From positions 1 through 51,563 of the forward strand of contig JAFTFV010000009.1 in the NCBI GenBank assembly GCA_017458265.1: DNA of 51,563 nt, in the 5' to 3' direction. The stretch is from Bacteroidales bacterium. GTDB taxonomy: Bacteria > Bacteroidota > Bacteroidia > Bacteroidales > UBA932. Under the pieces are notes generated by a model. That model was not told the origin of the DNA. It did no database searches and saw nothing but the letters and a program-made list of their open reading frames with translations. Shown in pieces: positions 6,305 through 13,446 of this stretch (its first letter is position 1; each line of letters starts with the position of its first letter). Both the position numbers and the translations under genes were made by a program.

Positions 6305-7663
6305 TTATTTGAACAGGGCCTTTACAAGGGCGGGAATGTCGGCAACCTTGACAACTTCGATGCCTTCTGGCTTCCTGTCGAAGTGGGTGTAGGAGCTGAC
6401 GAAAATCTTCTTGAAGCCAAGACGGGCGGCTTCCACGGCGCGGCGGGCTGCCTGGGAGACAGGACGGATTTCGCCGCTGAGGCCCACTTCACCGGCGAAG
6501 CACACATCAGAAGGGATGCTGAAATCGAAGTTGGAAGACAGTACGGCGCAGATGACGGCAAGGTCGCAGGCGGGGTCTGTGATGCGGAGGCCGCCGGCCA
6601 TGTTAAGGAACACGTCCTTCTGGCCCAGCTTGAAGCCGGCGCGGCGCTCCAGCACCGCCAGGAGCATGTTCAGGCGCCTTACGTCAAAGCCCGTCGCGCT
6701 CCTCTGCGCAGTACCATACACTGCCGATGACACCAGCGCCTGCACCTCGAACATCAGCGGCCGGTTGCCGTCCAGCATGGCGCTGATGGCGGCGCCGCTG
6801 AGGTCCTCCCCGTGCATGGGGATGAGCATTTCCGACGGGTTCTCCACCTCCCTGAGGCCCTTCCCCGTCATCTCGAACACGGCCAGTTCCGAGGTAGAGC
6901 CAAAGCGGTTCTTGATGCTTCTGAGCACCCTGTATGCCCCGCGGTTCTCCCCTTCAAACTGCAGTACAACGTCCACAATGTGCTCCAGTATCTTGGGCCC
7001 GGCAATGGTGCCCTCTTTGGTAATATGGCCGATGAGAATGACCGGCACGCCCGACGCCTTTGCAAAGCGAAGGAGAGTTGCGGCCACTTCCTTTATCTGA
7101 CTCACGCTGCCGGCGGTGGATTCCACCTGAGGGCAGTACATGGTCTGGACGGAATCCACTATGAGAAGGTCAGGATCCACTTCCTCTGCCTCCCTGATGA
7201 TTTCGCCCATGTCGGTTTCGCTGTAGATGAGGCAGTTGGATGTGTCGCCGCCAAGCCTGTCGGCCCGCATTTTCACCTGCTTTACGCTTTCCTCGCCGGT
7301 GACGTACAGCGTTTTGAGCTCAGGCCTCAGAAGCGGCAGCTGCAGCGAAAGGGTACTCTTGCCGATGCCCGGTTCGCCGCCCATGAGAACCAGCGACCCC
7401 TTCACGATGCCGCCCCCAAGAAGGCGGTCCACCTCTGCCGATCCAAGGCTCACCCTGTCCTCTTCCGTGGTGGAAACGTCCTTCAGGGGCATGGGCTTAC
7501 GGCCCGCTCCCGGCACGGAAACGGCCACCTGGCGCTTGCCGGTGACTACTTCTTTCTCTACAAGTGTATTCCACTCCCCGCAGGAAGGGCATTTACCCAT
7601 CCATTTTGAGTACTCATTTCCGCAATGTGTGCAGAAAAACACGGTCTTGGACTTAGTGGCCAT
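6305..7663 (-). CDS. radA: DNA repair protein RadA
   Basis: ATG 7663 is preferred to a TTG three codons upstream. The 452-residue protein has all RadA/Sms hallmarks: the N-terminal C4 zinc finger FCTHCGNEYSKWMGKCPSC, Walker A GEPGIGKST (residue ~92), the RadA-specific KNRFG motif (RSIKNRFGSTSELAVF) and a Lon-protease-like C-terminal domain (AGGLRITDPACDLAVICAVL, GEVGLSGEIRPV). RadA is a RecA-like, DnaB-related ATPase that drives branch migration of recombination intermediates. Its promoter overlaps the terminator of the next gene upstream. A diverged copy of its last 29 codons lies at 4292-4378. Confidence 0.96.
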   Translation of the reverse strand: MATKSKTVFFCTHCGNEYSKWMGKCPSCGEWNTLVEKEVVTGKRQVAVSVPGAGRKPMPLKDVSTTEEDRVSLGSAEVDRLLGGGIVKGSLVLMGGEPGIGKSTLSLQLPLLRPELKTLYVTGEESVKQVKMRADRLGGDTSNCLIYSETDMGEIIREAEEVDPDLLIVDSVQTMYCPQVESTAGSVSQIKEVAATLLRFAKASGVPVILIGHITKEGTIAGPKILEHIVDVVLQFEGENRGAYRVLRSIKNRFGSTSELAVFEMTGKGLREVENPSEMLIPMHGEDLSGAAISAMLDGNRPLMFEVQALVSSAVYGTAQRSATGFDVRRLNMLLAVLERRAGFKLGQKDVFLNMAGGLRITDPACDLAVICAVLSSNFDFSIPSDVCFAGEVGLSGEIRPVSQAARRAVEAARLGFKKIFVSSYTHFDRKPEGIEVVKVADIPALVKALFK

Positions 7664-7682
7664 ATCAATCAATATTTCTGTA

Positions 7683-7690
7683 CAAATATA
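7683..7690 (-). promoter_or_regulatory. -7 element of radA
   Basis: TATATTTG on the minus strand ends 20 nt before the radA ATG. It directly abuts the T-run of the upstream terminator, so termination of the small lipoprotein gene and initiation of radA are packed into about 40 bp. Confidence 0.55.
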
Positions 7691-7722
7691 AAAAAAGTCC
7701 CCCGGAAAACCGAGGGACTCTT
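7691..7722 (-). terminator. Terminator of the small lipoprotein gene
   Basis: Minus-strand stem AGTCCC/GGGACT (7719-7714 with 7701-7696), extended by partial pairing inside, is followed by seven T residues. It lies 20 nt after the stop of the small lipoprotein gene. Confidence 0.7.
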
Positions 7723-7741
7723 GTCCTGAAAGTAATCGTTA

Positions 7742-7990
7742 TTACTTCTTGATAGCCTCGACAGCCTTGTCACCGGCGGCGTTGATAGCCTCAACTGCCT
7801 TATCGGTAGCGGCGTCCTTGACAGCGTTTGCTGCATCCTGGGCAGCCTGCTCTACAGCGCTCTTTTCAGCAGCCTGCTCTACCTTTGCGGGTTCAGCGGC
7901 CTTTTCTGCCTTCTTGGAGTTGTTGTTTCCGCAAGAAGCTGCGAGTACCATCATGGCTACTACTGCAGCGGACATAAATACTTTCTTCAT
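7742..7990 (-). CDS. Small Ala/Lys/Glu-rich lipoprotein
   Basis: This 82-residue protein has a lipoprotein signal MKKVFMSAAVVAMMVLAASC with lipobox LAASC, then NNNSKK and a long low-complexity helix of Ala, Lys, Glu and Val (EKAAEPAKVEQAAEKSAVEQ). It ends with a repeated NAA/DKAVEAI pattern (DKAVEAINAAGDKAVEAIKK). It probably forms a single amphipathic periplasmic helix, in the manner of Lpp-type or phasin-like proteins, though not demonstrably homologous. It has its own promoter (8034-8041) and terminator and so is monocistronic. Such genes are often highly expressed; role unknown. Confidence 0.75.
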   Translation of the reverse strand: MKKVFMSAAVVAMMVLAASCGNNNSKKAEKAAEPAKVEQAAEKSAVEQAAQDAANAVKDAATDKAVEAINAAGDKAVEAIKK

Positions 7991-8033
7991 GATACTATAA
8001 AATTAAAATTGAACGTATTATCCTGTTTCCGTG

Positions 8034-8041
8034 CAAATGTA
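8034..8041 (-). promoter_or_regulatory. -7 element of the small lipoprotein gene
   Basis: TACATTTG on the minus strand (TAnnTTTG) lies 44 nt before the ATG at 7990. No convincing -33 element was found. Confidence 0.45.
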
Positions 8042-8101
8042 GCCCTTATTTTTGAGAGAGGCAAGAAATTTTTAAAATTTTTTATTACGGATTGTAAGCA
8101 G

Positions 8102-8494
8102 CTACCTCAAATCGCCCAGTTCTTCGTCGGCCACGGGGCCGAACCATTTGGTCAGACGGGACTTGGCTTTGGCCTTGATTTCCGGAGTCACCGCCTTGGA
8201 GACGTACACCACGGCGGCAAGGAGAGCGGCCCAGTCGTCGGCATAGCCGATGGCGGGGATGAGGTCCGGGAGGATGTCGGCGGGGAGGATGAAGTATCCA
8301 AGAGCGCCGGCAATCACGGCCCTGTATTTTGCCGGAGTGGCCTTGTCTACCAGCACCTCATACAGCACAAGAGAGTAGTAGACCATCTTTACGCCCACCT
8401 TGCGGGCTATCTTGCCAAGCTTTTTCCAGTAGCCGTCCTCGTTGTAATGCTGCTGGTACTCTGTGAGGTTGTCAGATGAGAAGTCGTTTTTCAT
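8102..8494 (-). CDS. DUF1232 (YkvA-family) protein
   Basis: This 130-residue protein contains the DUF1232 signature in its middle: KYRAVIAGALGYFILPADILPDLIPAIGYADDWAAL, where the Y-x-x-x-P-x-D-x-x-P-D core is diagnostic. Two hydrophobic helices flank it (MVYYSLVLYEVL and LLAAVVYVSKAV), suggesting membrane association. No biochemical role is established for the family. It is monocistronic and divergent from ispF. Its ATG lies only 6 nt after a strong -7 element, so the mRNA may be leaderless. Confidence 0.85.
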   Translation of the reverse strand: MKNDFSSDNLTEYQQHYNEDGYWKKLGKIARKVGVKMVYYSLVLYEVLVDKATPAKYRAVIAGALGYFILPADILPDLIPAIGYADDWAALLAAVVYVSKAVTPEIKAKAKSRLTKWFGPVADEELGDLR

Positions 8495-8499
8495 AGTGA

Positions 8500-8531
8500 C
8501 AAAATTACCTGTTTTTAGTTATCTTTGCAAA
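8500..8531 (-). promoter_or_regulatory. Promoter of the DUF1232 gene
   Basis: On the minus strand, TTTG (8531-8528), 20 nt, then TAATTTTG (8507-8500). The ATG starts at 8494, 6 nt after the element, leaving essentially no 5' leader. It overlaps the divergent ispF promoter. Confidence 0.65.
8520..8527 (+). promoter_or_regulatory. -7 element of ispF
   Basis: TATCTTTG on the plus strand lies 17 nt before the ispF ATG, embedded between the -33 and -7 elements of the divergent DUF1232 promoter. Initiation in the two directions probably competes. Confidence 0.5.
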
Positions 8532-8543
8532 AACTGTACTTAT

Positions 8544-9020
8544 ATGGACATAAGAACCGGCAACGGCTTTGACGTACATGCCCTGGCACCCGGACTGCCG
8601 ATGTGGCTGGGAGGAATAAATATCCCGTCCGAAAACGGCTTCGTCGCCCATTCTGACGGAGATGTCGCTATCCATGCACTCTGCGATGCGCTCCTTGGAT
8701 GCCTTGCGCTTGGGGATATCGGCCATCTGTTTCCGGATACCTCTGACGAGTGGAAGGGCATAGACAGCAAGATACTCCTTGGAAAAGTAGTCGCCCTGGT
8801 GCATGAAAAAGGCTACAGCGTGGGCAACGTGGACGTGACCATCGCACTCCAGAAGCCCAAGCTGGCGCCGCACATCGCCGCCATGAGGGAATGCCTTGCC
8901 GGGATCCTCGGCGTCACGCCGGACCGCGTTTCCGTGAAGGCCACAACCACGGAGCGTCTTGGCTTCGTGGGCCGTGAAGAGGGCTGCGCCGTCTGGGCCA
9001 ATGCCATTATTTTTTATTAA
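8544..9020 (+). CDS. ispF: 2-C-methyl-D-erythritol 2,4-cyclodiphosphate synthase
   Basis: IspF converts CDP-methylerythritol 2-phosphate to the 2,4-cyclodiphosphate in the MEP isoprenoid pathway. ATG 8544 gives 158 residues, the normal family length. Motifs seen are the N-terminal metal-binding RTGNGFDVHAL, HSDGDVAIHALCDALLG, GDIGHLFPDT, VDVTIALQKPKLAPH and the CDP-binding VKATTTERLGFVGREEG. It is a soluble cytoplasmic trimer with a Zn or Mn site formed by the D-V-H and later His. The next gene starts 9 nt downstream but has its own promoter overlapping the ispF stop codon. Confidence 0.97.
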   Translation: MDIRTGNGFDVHALAPGLPMWLGGINIPSENGFVAHSDGDVAIHALCDALLGCLALGDIGHLFPDTSDEWKGIDSKILLGKVVALVHEKGYSVGNVDVTIALQKPKLAPHIAAMRECLAGILGVTPDRVSVKATTTERLGFVGREEGCAVWANAIIFY

Positions 9021-9025
9021 CTTTG
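9018..9025 (+). promoter_or_regulatory. -7 element overlapping the ispF stop codon
   Basis: TAACTTTG begins on the ispF TAA stop and ends 5 nt before ATG 9030. It is a candidate for leaderless transcription of the small membrane protein and of mutL behind it. Confidence 0.45.
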
Positions 9026-9029
9026 CACT

Positions 9030-9338
9030 ATGGCAGGATTCAATTTCGGGTTCTTCGGGAACCAGGAACACAGGGTTTTCAATTACAAGCCCCGGTACTA
9101 TGACCCGGAGGAGGAAAAGCGCCGGCAGATGTTCGGCGACGTTGACGGCACCAATGAGGAAGCCGCCAAAAACGGCACGTATACCCCCGGAAGCAGCATC
9201 CGCGGCGCTTTCCGCAATGGCAATTACCAGAAAACCCGTTCTTCCATGGGCAAGATTCATGGCATCATAACCATCATCACGCTACTACTGATTGCCGCCG
9301 TGCTTGTGTTCTTCACGAAGTTTTTTGAACTGCTGTAG
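9030..9338 (+). CDS. Small conserved membrane protein upstream of mutL
   Basis: This 102-residue protein has a Phe/Tyr-rich N-terminus (MAGFNFGFFGNQEHRVFNYK), a charged stretch (YYDPEEEKRRQMFGD) and a single C-terminal transmembrane helix (GIITIITLLLIAAVLVFF). It resembles small hypothetical proteins encoded next to mutL in Bacteroidales, but I know of no function. The tail-anchored layout suggests N-in. It is separated from mutL by 33 nt. Confidence 0.7.
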   Translation: MAGFNFGFFGNQEHRVFNYKPRYYDPEEEKRRQMFGDVDGTNEEAAKNGTYTPGSSIRGAFRNGNYQKTRSSMGKIHGIITIITLLLIAAVLVFFTKFFELL

Positions 9339-9371
9339 AGATTTCTCGACTTCGCTCGAAATGACAGGAAA

Positions 9372-11156
9372 ATGGAACTGAGGATACTTCCTAAAAATAT
9401 TGCCGATATGATTGCGGCCGGGGAGGTGGTGCAGAGGCCTGCCTCCGTGGTGAAGGAGCTGATGGAGAATGCGGTGGATGCCGGAGCAACCGACGTCAAG
9501 GTAATCATCCTTGATGCCGGACGCACGCTCATACAGGTTATAGACAACGGCTGCGGCATGACGCCGGACGACGCCGTCCTGTGCTTCGAGCGCCACGCTA
9601 CTTCCAAGCTCGCAAGCGTGGAGGACCTTCACAACATCACCAGTTTCGGCTTTCGCGGAGAGGCCCTTGCCTCCATCGCCGCCGTTGCCGACGTTACCCT
9701 CCGCACCCGCCGCCAGGACGCAGAACTGGGCGTGGAAGTGACCTTCTCCGGCAGCGAGCACACCGGAACGAAGGAGGTATCGGCCCCCACGGGGAGCAAT
9801 TTCGCGGTAAGAAACCTGTTCTACAACATACCGGCAAGGCGCAAGTTCCTCAAGAGCGACAACGTGGAGTTCCGCCATATCGTGGAGGAGTTCCAGAGGG
9901 TGGCCCTCACCAGGCCGGACGTTGCCTTCACCCTCACCCACAACGGCAAGGACATACACGTGGTGAAGCCCGGACGTTCGCACAAATTCCGCATCCAGGA
10001 CCTTCTGGGGACGTCGGTGGTGGGAGAAATCATGGACATATCGGCAGAGACTTCCATCGGCACGCTTAACGGATATGTGGGAAGGCCGGAGAGCGCAAAG
10101 AAGACGCTGGGGAACCAGTTTTTCTTCGTGAACGGCAGGTATTTCCGCAGCCCGTACCTTCACAAGGCCGTGATGAAAGCCTACGAGAACCTGGTGCCGG
10201 AAGGGGTCACGCCTTCTTATTTCATCTTCCTGGAAGTGGATCCTGCAACGCTTGACGTGAACATCCACCCCACCAAGACGGAGATCAAGTTCATGGAGGA
10301 ACAGATGCTGTTCCAGACCATCTACGGCGCCGTCAGGGAAGCACTCGGGCGCGCAGGGGCCGGCGGAGGCATCGACTTCGACAATCCCGAAGCCCGCGAG
10401 ATGCCTCTGCCCGGAAGGAGTTTCCAGGAGTATCGGCCCGCAGGCATTCCTTCAGAGGGGGCCGATTTCAGCTACAACCCCTTTGACCCGGTAGAGGACT
10501 TCGTTCCTCAGGCGCAGCCGTACAAGGACTATTCCTCCCACGTGGACAGGCACGAAAACTACGGCGTCCTGTTCGAGGAGAGAACCCTTCCCACCGCGCA
10601 GATCCTGGTAGTGCAGGGCAAGTATATCATAACCCAGAGCGCATCCGGCCTCATGATGGTTCACATCAGAAGGGCGCAGGAGAGGCTGCTGTACCAGCGT
10701 TTTTACAAGGCTCTCACGGCAGAGGCCCACGTGACGCAGACCGCCCTCTTCCCCGTTCAGGTGAACGTGGGAACGGCCGGGAAGCTGGTATTCGACGAAA
10801 ACGCCCTCCTTCTGGAGAAGCTGGGCTTTGACATAGCGCCATTCGGCAACGACGTGGTGGTAGTGAACGGCGTGCCGGAAGGCTTTTCGGCAGAGCCCGG
10901 CAAGGCAGAGGAAACCATGCGGGAGGTCCTCAGGGTGCTGTCAGAGGACAAGACCGCCCTCCCCGGCATCATGGAGCAGACCATGGCAGAGAAGTTTGCC
11001 GCGGTCGGGGCGGCATCGGCACCGAAGATAAGCTCGCCTATTGAGGCTCAGAGGCTTCTGGATGCCCTCCTGCAGGGCGAAAACCCCGAATTCACCCCCT
11101 CCGGCAGGAAGATAATCAGCATAGTTTCGCTGGAGGACGTAGAAAAACGTTTTTAA
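9372..11156 (+). CDS. mutL: DNA mismatch repair protein MutL with degenerate endonuclease motif
   Basis: MutL couples MutS mismatch recognition to downstream processing. The N-terminal GHKL ATPase is intact: ELMENAVDAGA (E32), DNGCGM (58-63), SFGFRGEALASI and the S5-like domain up to KTEIKFME at about 320. A Pro-rich linker follows, then the C-terminal dimerisation domain (ILVVQGKYIITQSASGLMMV). The usual DQHA(x)2E(x)4E endonuclease motif is replaced at 430-440 by VHIRRAQERLLY, and the protein ends with TPSGRK rather than a C-P-H-G-R-P motif. The nicking activity is therefore probably absent. Length (594) is normal. The stop is directly followed by the rhomboid ATG (TAAATG). Confidence 0.96.
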   Translation: MELRILPKNIADMIAAGEVVQRPASVVKELMENAVDAGATDVKVIILDAGRTLIQVIDNGCGMTPDDAVLCFERHATSKLASVEDLHNITSFGFRGEALASIAAVADVTLRTRRQDAELGVEVTFSGSEHTGTKEVSAPTGSNFAVRNLFYNIPARRKFLKSDNVEFRHIVEEFQRVALTRPDVAFTLTHNGKDIHVVKPGRSHKFRIQDLLGTSVVGEIMDISAETSIGTLNGYVGRPESAKKTLGNQFFFVNGRYFRSPYLHKAVMKAYENLVPEGVTPSYFIFLEVDPATLDVNIHPTKTEIKFMEEQMLFQTIYGAVREALGRAGAGGGIDFDNPEAREMPLPGRSFQEYRPAGIPSEGADFSYNPFDPVEDFVPQAQPYKDYSSHVDRHENYGVLFEERTLPTAQILVVQGKYIITQSASGLMMVHIRRAQERLLYQRFYKALTAEAHVTQTALFPVQVNVGTAGKLVFDENALLLEKLGFDIAPFGNDVVVVNGVPEGFSAEPGKAEETMREVLRVLSEDKTALPGIMEQTMAEKFAAVGAASAPKISSPIEAQRLLDALLQGENPEFTPSGRKIISIVSLEDVEKRF

Positions 11157-11804
11157 ATGGCTAATTTTCTGGAAAACATACCGGTCGTAACCCGGAATCT
11201 CCTGTACCTGAACATAATCATGTTCGTGGCGTCTCTCATCAATCCGGACTTCATGAACAGCACCTTTGCAATGGCATTCCCCCTTGCCGACGGCTTCCGC
11301 TGGTGGCAGCCGGTGACTCACATGTTCATGCATGCGAACTTCATGCATATCTTCTTCAACATGTACTCGCTGGTGATGTTCGGCATGGTGGTGGAAAGGG
11401 CCCTGGGAACGCGTGATTTCATCATTTTCTACCTTATCACGGGCTTCGGCGCAGTGCTCCTTCACTTTGGCGTGGAGTACCTTCAGGCGCAGGCGCTCAT
11501 TCAGGCGAATCCGGGAGTATCGGCCCAGGCGATTTACAATTACATGCCCAGCGTGATGGGCGCTTCCGGTGCGGTGTACGGCGTTCTGGTGGGCTTTGCG
11601 ATGCTCTATCCCAGCGCCCGGCTCACCCTTATCTTCCCGCCGATAACGCTGGATGCGAAGTGGTGGGTGATCATATTCATCGGCATAGAGCTCCTGACCG
11701 GAATTACGGGCACGCAGATGGGTGTGGCGCATTTTGCGCACCTTGGAGGAGCGCTCTTCGGATGGCTTCTCATCAGGCGCTGGAAAAGGAAAGGCAGTCT
11801 TTAA
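11157..11804 (+). CDS. Rhomboid-family intramembrane serine protease
   Basis: This 215-residue protein has six transmembrane helices and the rhomboid catalytic dyad. The Ser lies in GASGAVYG (about residue 140) and the His in VAHFAHLGGALFG near the C-terminus. The upstream HMFMHANFMHIFFNMYSL motif (the H-x-x-x-H-x-x-x-N region of helix 2) and WQPVTHMF are also present. Rhomboids cleave transmembrane helices of membrane substrates; the substrate here is unknown. The ATG follows the mutL stop with no gap and the stop is likewise followed directly by the next ATG, so translation is coupled along the operon. Confidence 0.92.
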   Translation: MANFLENIPVVTRNLLYLNIIMFVASLINPDFMNSTFAMAFPLADGFRWWQPVTHMFMHANFMHIFFNMYSLVMFGMVVERALGTRDFIIFYLITGFGAVLLHFGVEYLQAQALIQANPGVSAQAIYNYMPSVMGASGAVYGVLVGFAMLYPSARLTLIFPPITLDAKWWVIIFIGIELLTGITGTQMGVAHFAHLGGALFGWLLIRRWKRKGSL

Positions 11805-12869
11805 ATGGCAGAGAAGAAAAAGAGGCACTGGCTGTCAAGGCTGTCGTTCGGAAGTGTGGCGCTCGCGGTGTCGATACTGCTCTTCCTGGGATATCTGTCC
11901 GTGATCGTAGACCCGGCCAGGGCGTGGTTCTTTACGCTGTTCGGGCTGCTGTATCCGGTGGTTTTCCCAATTGCGGCAGTACTGTTCATCTGGGCGCTTC
12001 TAAGGCGCTCCCGCACAAGGGGGCTGCTGCTTGTTGCCCTTCTGCCGTCCCTTCTTTTCTTCGGCCGGTTCTACAAGTTCGAGGGCTCCAAGGACGAGAC
12101 CGAGCCCACCCTGAAAGTAGTCTCCTACAACGTTGGAGTCTTCGCCCACGGGCATCTTAAAGACCGCCTCGCCCTTGCCGATTCCACCGCCCGCTACCTG
12201 CGCTCCCTTGATGCCGACATCATATGCCTGCAGGAGTTCTGGCTGCCAAATTCCGAATCTCCCGACAAGTGGATCAAGAAGCACTTCCCCGGATACGACT
12301 TCGAATATTACGTTTTCACCGGCAAGAACGGGCGTTTCGGGAACCTCACCCTGAGCCGCCTGCCGCTGGTGGGAAAGGGCAAAAGCACCTTCGAGCATTC
12401 CACGAACCTTGCTCTGTATACCGATGTAGGGCTAACGGAAGGCGTCCTGAGGCTGTACAACTGCCATTTTGAGAGCTACAACATCTCCATTGCAGGACTC
12501 GTGAAGAAGGACGGTGCGGTGGAGGAGGCGGAAGCCAAGATGAAACGCTCCATCACCGAGAGGCCCCGCCAGGTGGCCGAGGTGCTGCGCGGAATGGACT
12601 CCGCGCCCATGCACTGCGCAGCCCTGGGAGACTTCAACGACACACCCCTTTCGTACACATACACCCGCCTTCACCGCGGGCGAAGGGATGCCTTTGTGAG
12701 GGCCGGAAAGGGCTTTGGAGCAACCTACAGCGCACTTTGGCCGCTGCTGCGCATAGACTATATCCTGTGTCCGCCGGAACTTGAGGCCGTGTCCTACAAG
12801 GTGGACAAAGTACCATATTCAGACCATTATCCAGTTATTGCAGAATACTATGAGAGACATTCTGAGTGA
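11805..12869 (+). CDS. Membrane-anchored endonuclease/exonuclease/phosphatase-family hydrolase
   Basis: The 354-residue protein has three N-terminal hydrophobic segments (VALAVSILLFLGYLSVI, FFTLFGLLYPVVFPIAAVLFIWAL, GLLLVALLPSLLFF). An EEP catalytic domain follows from about residue 100: VVSYNVG, DADIICLQEF (metal-binding Glu), YNCHFES, ALGDFNDTPLSYTY (catalytic D and N) and YSDHYPVIAEY (final D-H). Family members hydrolyse phosphodiesters in DNA, phospholipids or phosphoinositides. The anchored form suggests a target at the membrane or in the periplasm, which is inference. It overlaps the following tsaC-like gene by 20 nt. Confidence 0.88.
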   Translation: MAEKKKRHWLSRLSFGSVALAVSILLFLGYLSVIVDPARAWFFTLFGLLYPVVFPIAAVLFIWALLRRSRTRGLLLVALLPSLLFFGRFYKFEGSKDETEPTLKVVSYNVGVFAHGHLKDRLALADSTARYLRSLDADIICLQEFWLPNSESPDKWIKKHFPGYDFEYYVFTGKNGRFGNLTLSRLPLVGKGKSTFEHSTNLALYTDVGLTEGVLRLYNCHFESYNISIAGLVKKDGAVEEAEAKMKRSITERPRQVAEVLRGMDSAPMHCAALGDFNDTPLSYTYTRLHRGRRDAFVRAGKGFGATYSALWPLLRIDYILCPPELEAVSYKVDKVPYSDHYPVIAEYYERHSE

Positions 12870-13446
12870 AGCACTTGAAGTGCTGCGTAAGGGCGGCACC
12901 ATACTCTATCCCACAGACACCGTCTGGGGCCTTGGCTGCGACGCAACAAACCCTAAGGCGGTGGCACGCATCTATGAAATCAAGCAGCGCTCAGACTCCA
13001 AGTCACTGGTGCTCCTTGCCTCCGACCTTGACATGGTTGCAAAGTATGTCAAGGAAGTTCCGTCCATCGCCGTAGACCTCGTGGAAGTGAATGACGCGCC
13101 GATGACCATCATCTATCCCGGTGCCATTGCCGGTGAGCCGGAATCCGCCGGAGACCGATGGCACCTGGCACACAACACCGTGGCGGAAGACGGCTCGGTG
13201 GGCATCCGAATTCCCATGATGCAGTGGTGCAAGGACCTTGTATTCAAGCTTGGAAGGCCGCTGGTATCCACTTCTGCCAACATCTCGGGCGAACCCACGC
13301 CAAAGCGTTTTTCGGAGATTCCGCAGGAGATAAAGGATGCGGTAGACTTCGTGGTTCCGCCGTCCGTAGACAAGGACTCCACCGGAAAGGCCTCGCAGAT
13401 TCTCAAAGTGGGCCTCCGGGGAGAGATTGAGATTATCAGGAAGTAG
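12850..13446 (+). CDS. L-threonylcarbamoyladenylate synthase (TsaC/Sua5/YciO family)
   Basis: ATG 12850 (MRDILSEALEVLRKGG) fits the family N-terminus; the frame upstream belongs to the preceding gene, which it overlaps by 20 nt. The 198-residue product contains the YrdC fold: GGTILYPTDTVWGLGCDA, KQRSDSKSLVLL, TIIYPG, VAEDGSVGIRIP and LGRPLVSTSANISGEPTP. The K-x-R and S-x-N residues bind ATP and threonylcarbamoyl-AMP. The enzyme makes TC-AMP for the t6A modification of ANN-decoding tRNAs. YciO paralogues share these motifs, so the exact subfamily is not certain. The stop abuts the convergent pepP-like stop with no gap. Confidence 0.9.
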   Translation: MRDILSEALEVLRKGGTILYPTDTVWGLGCDATNPKAVARIYEIKQRSDSKSLVLLASDLDMVAKYVKEVPSIAVDLVEVNDAPMTIIYPGAIAGEPESAGDRWHLAHNTVAEDGSVGIRIPMMQWCKDLVFKLGRPLVSTSANISGEPTPKRFSEIPQEIKDAVDFVVPPSVDKDSTGKASQILKVGLRGEIEIIRK

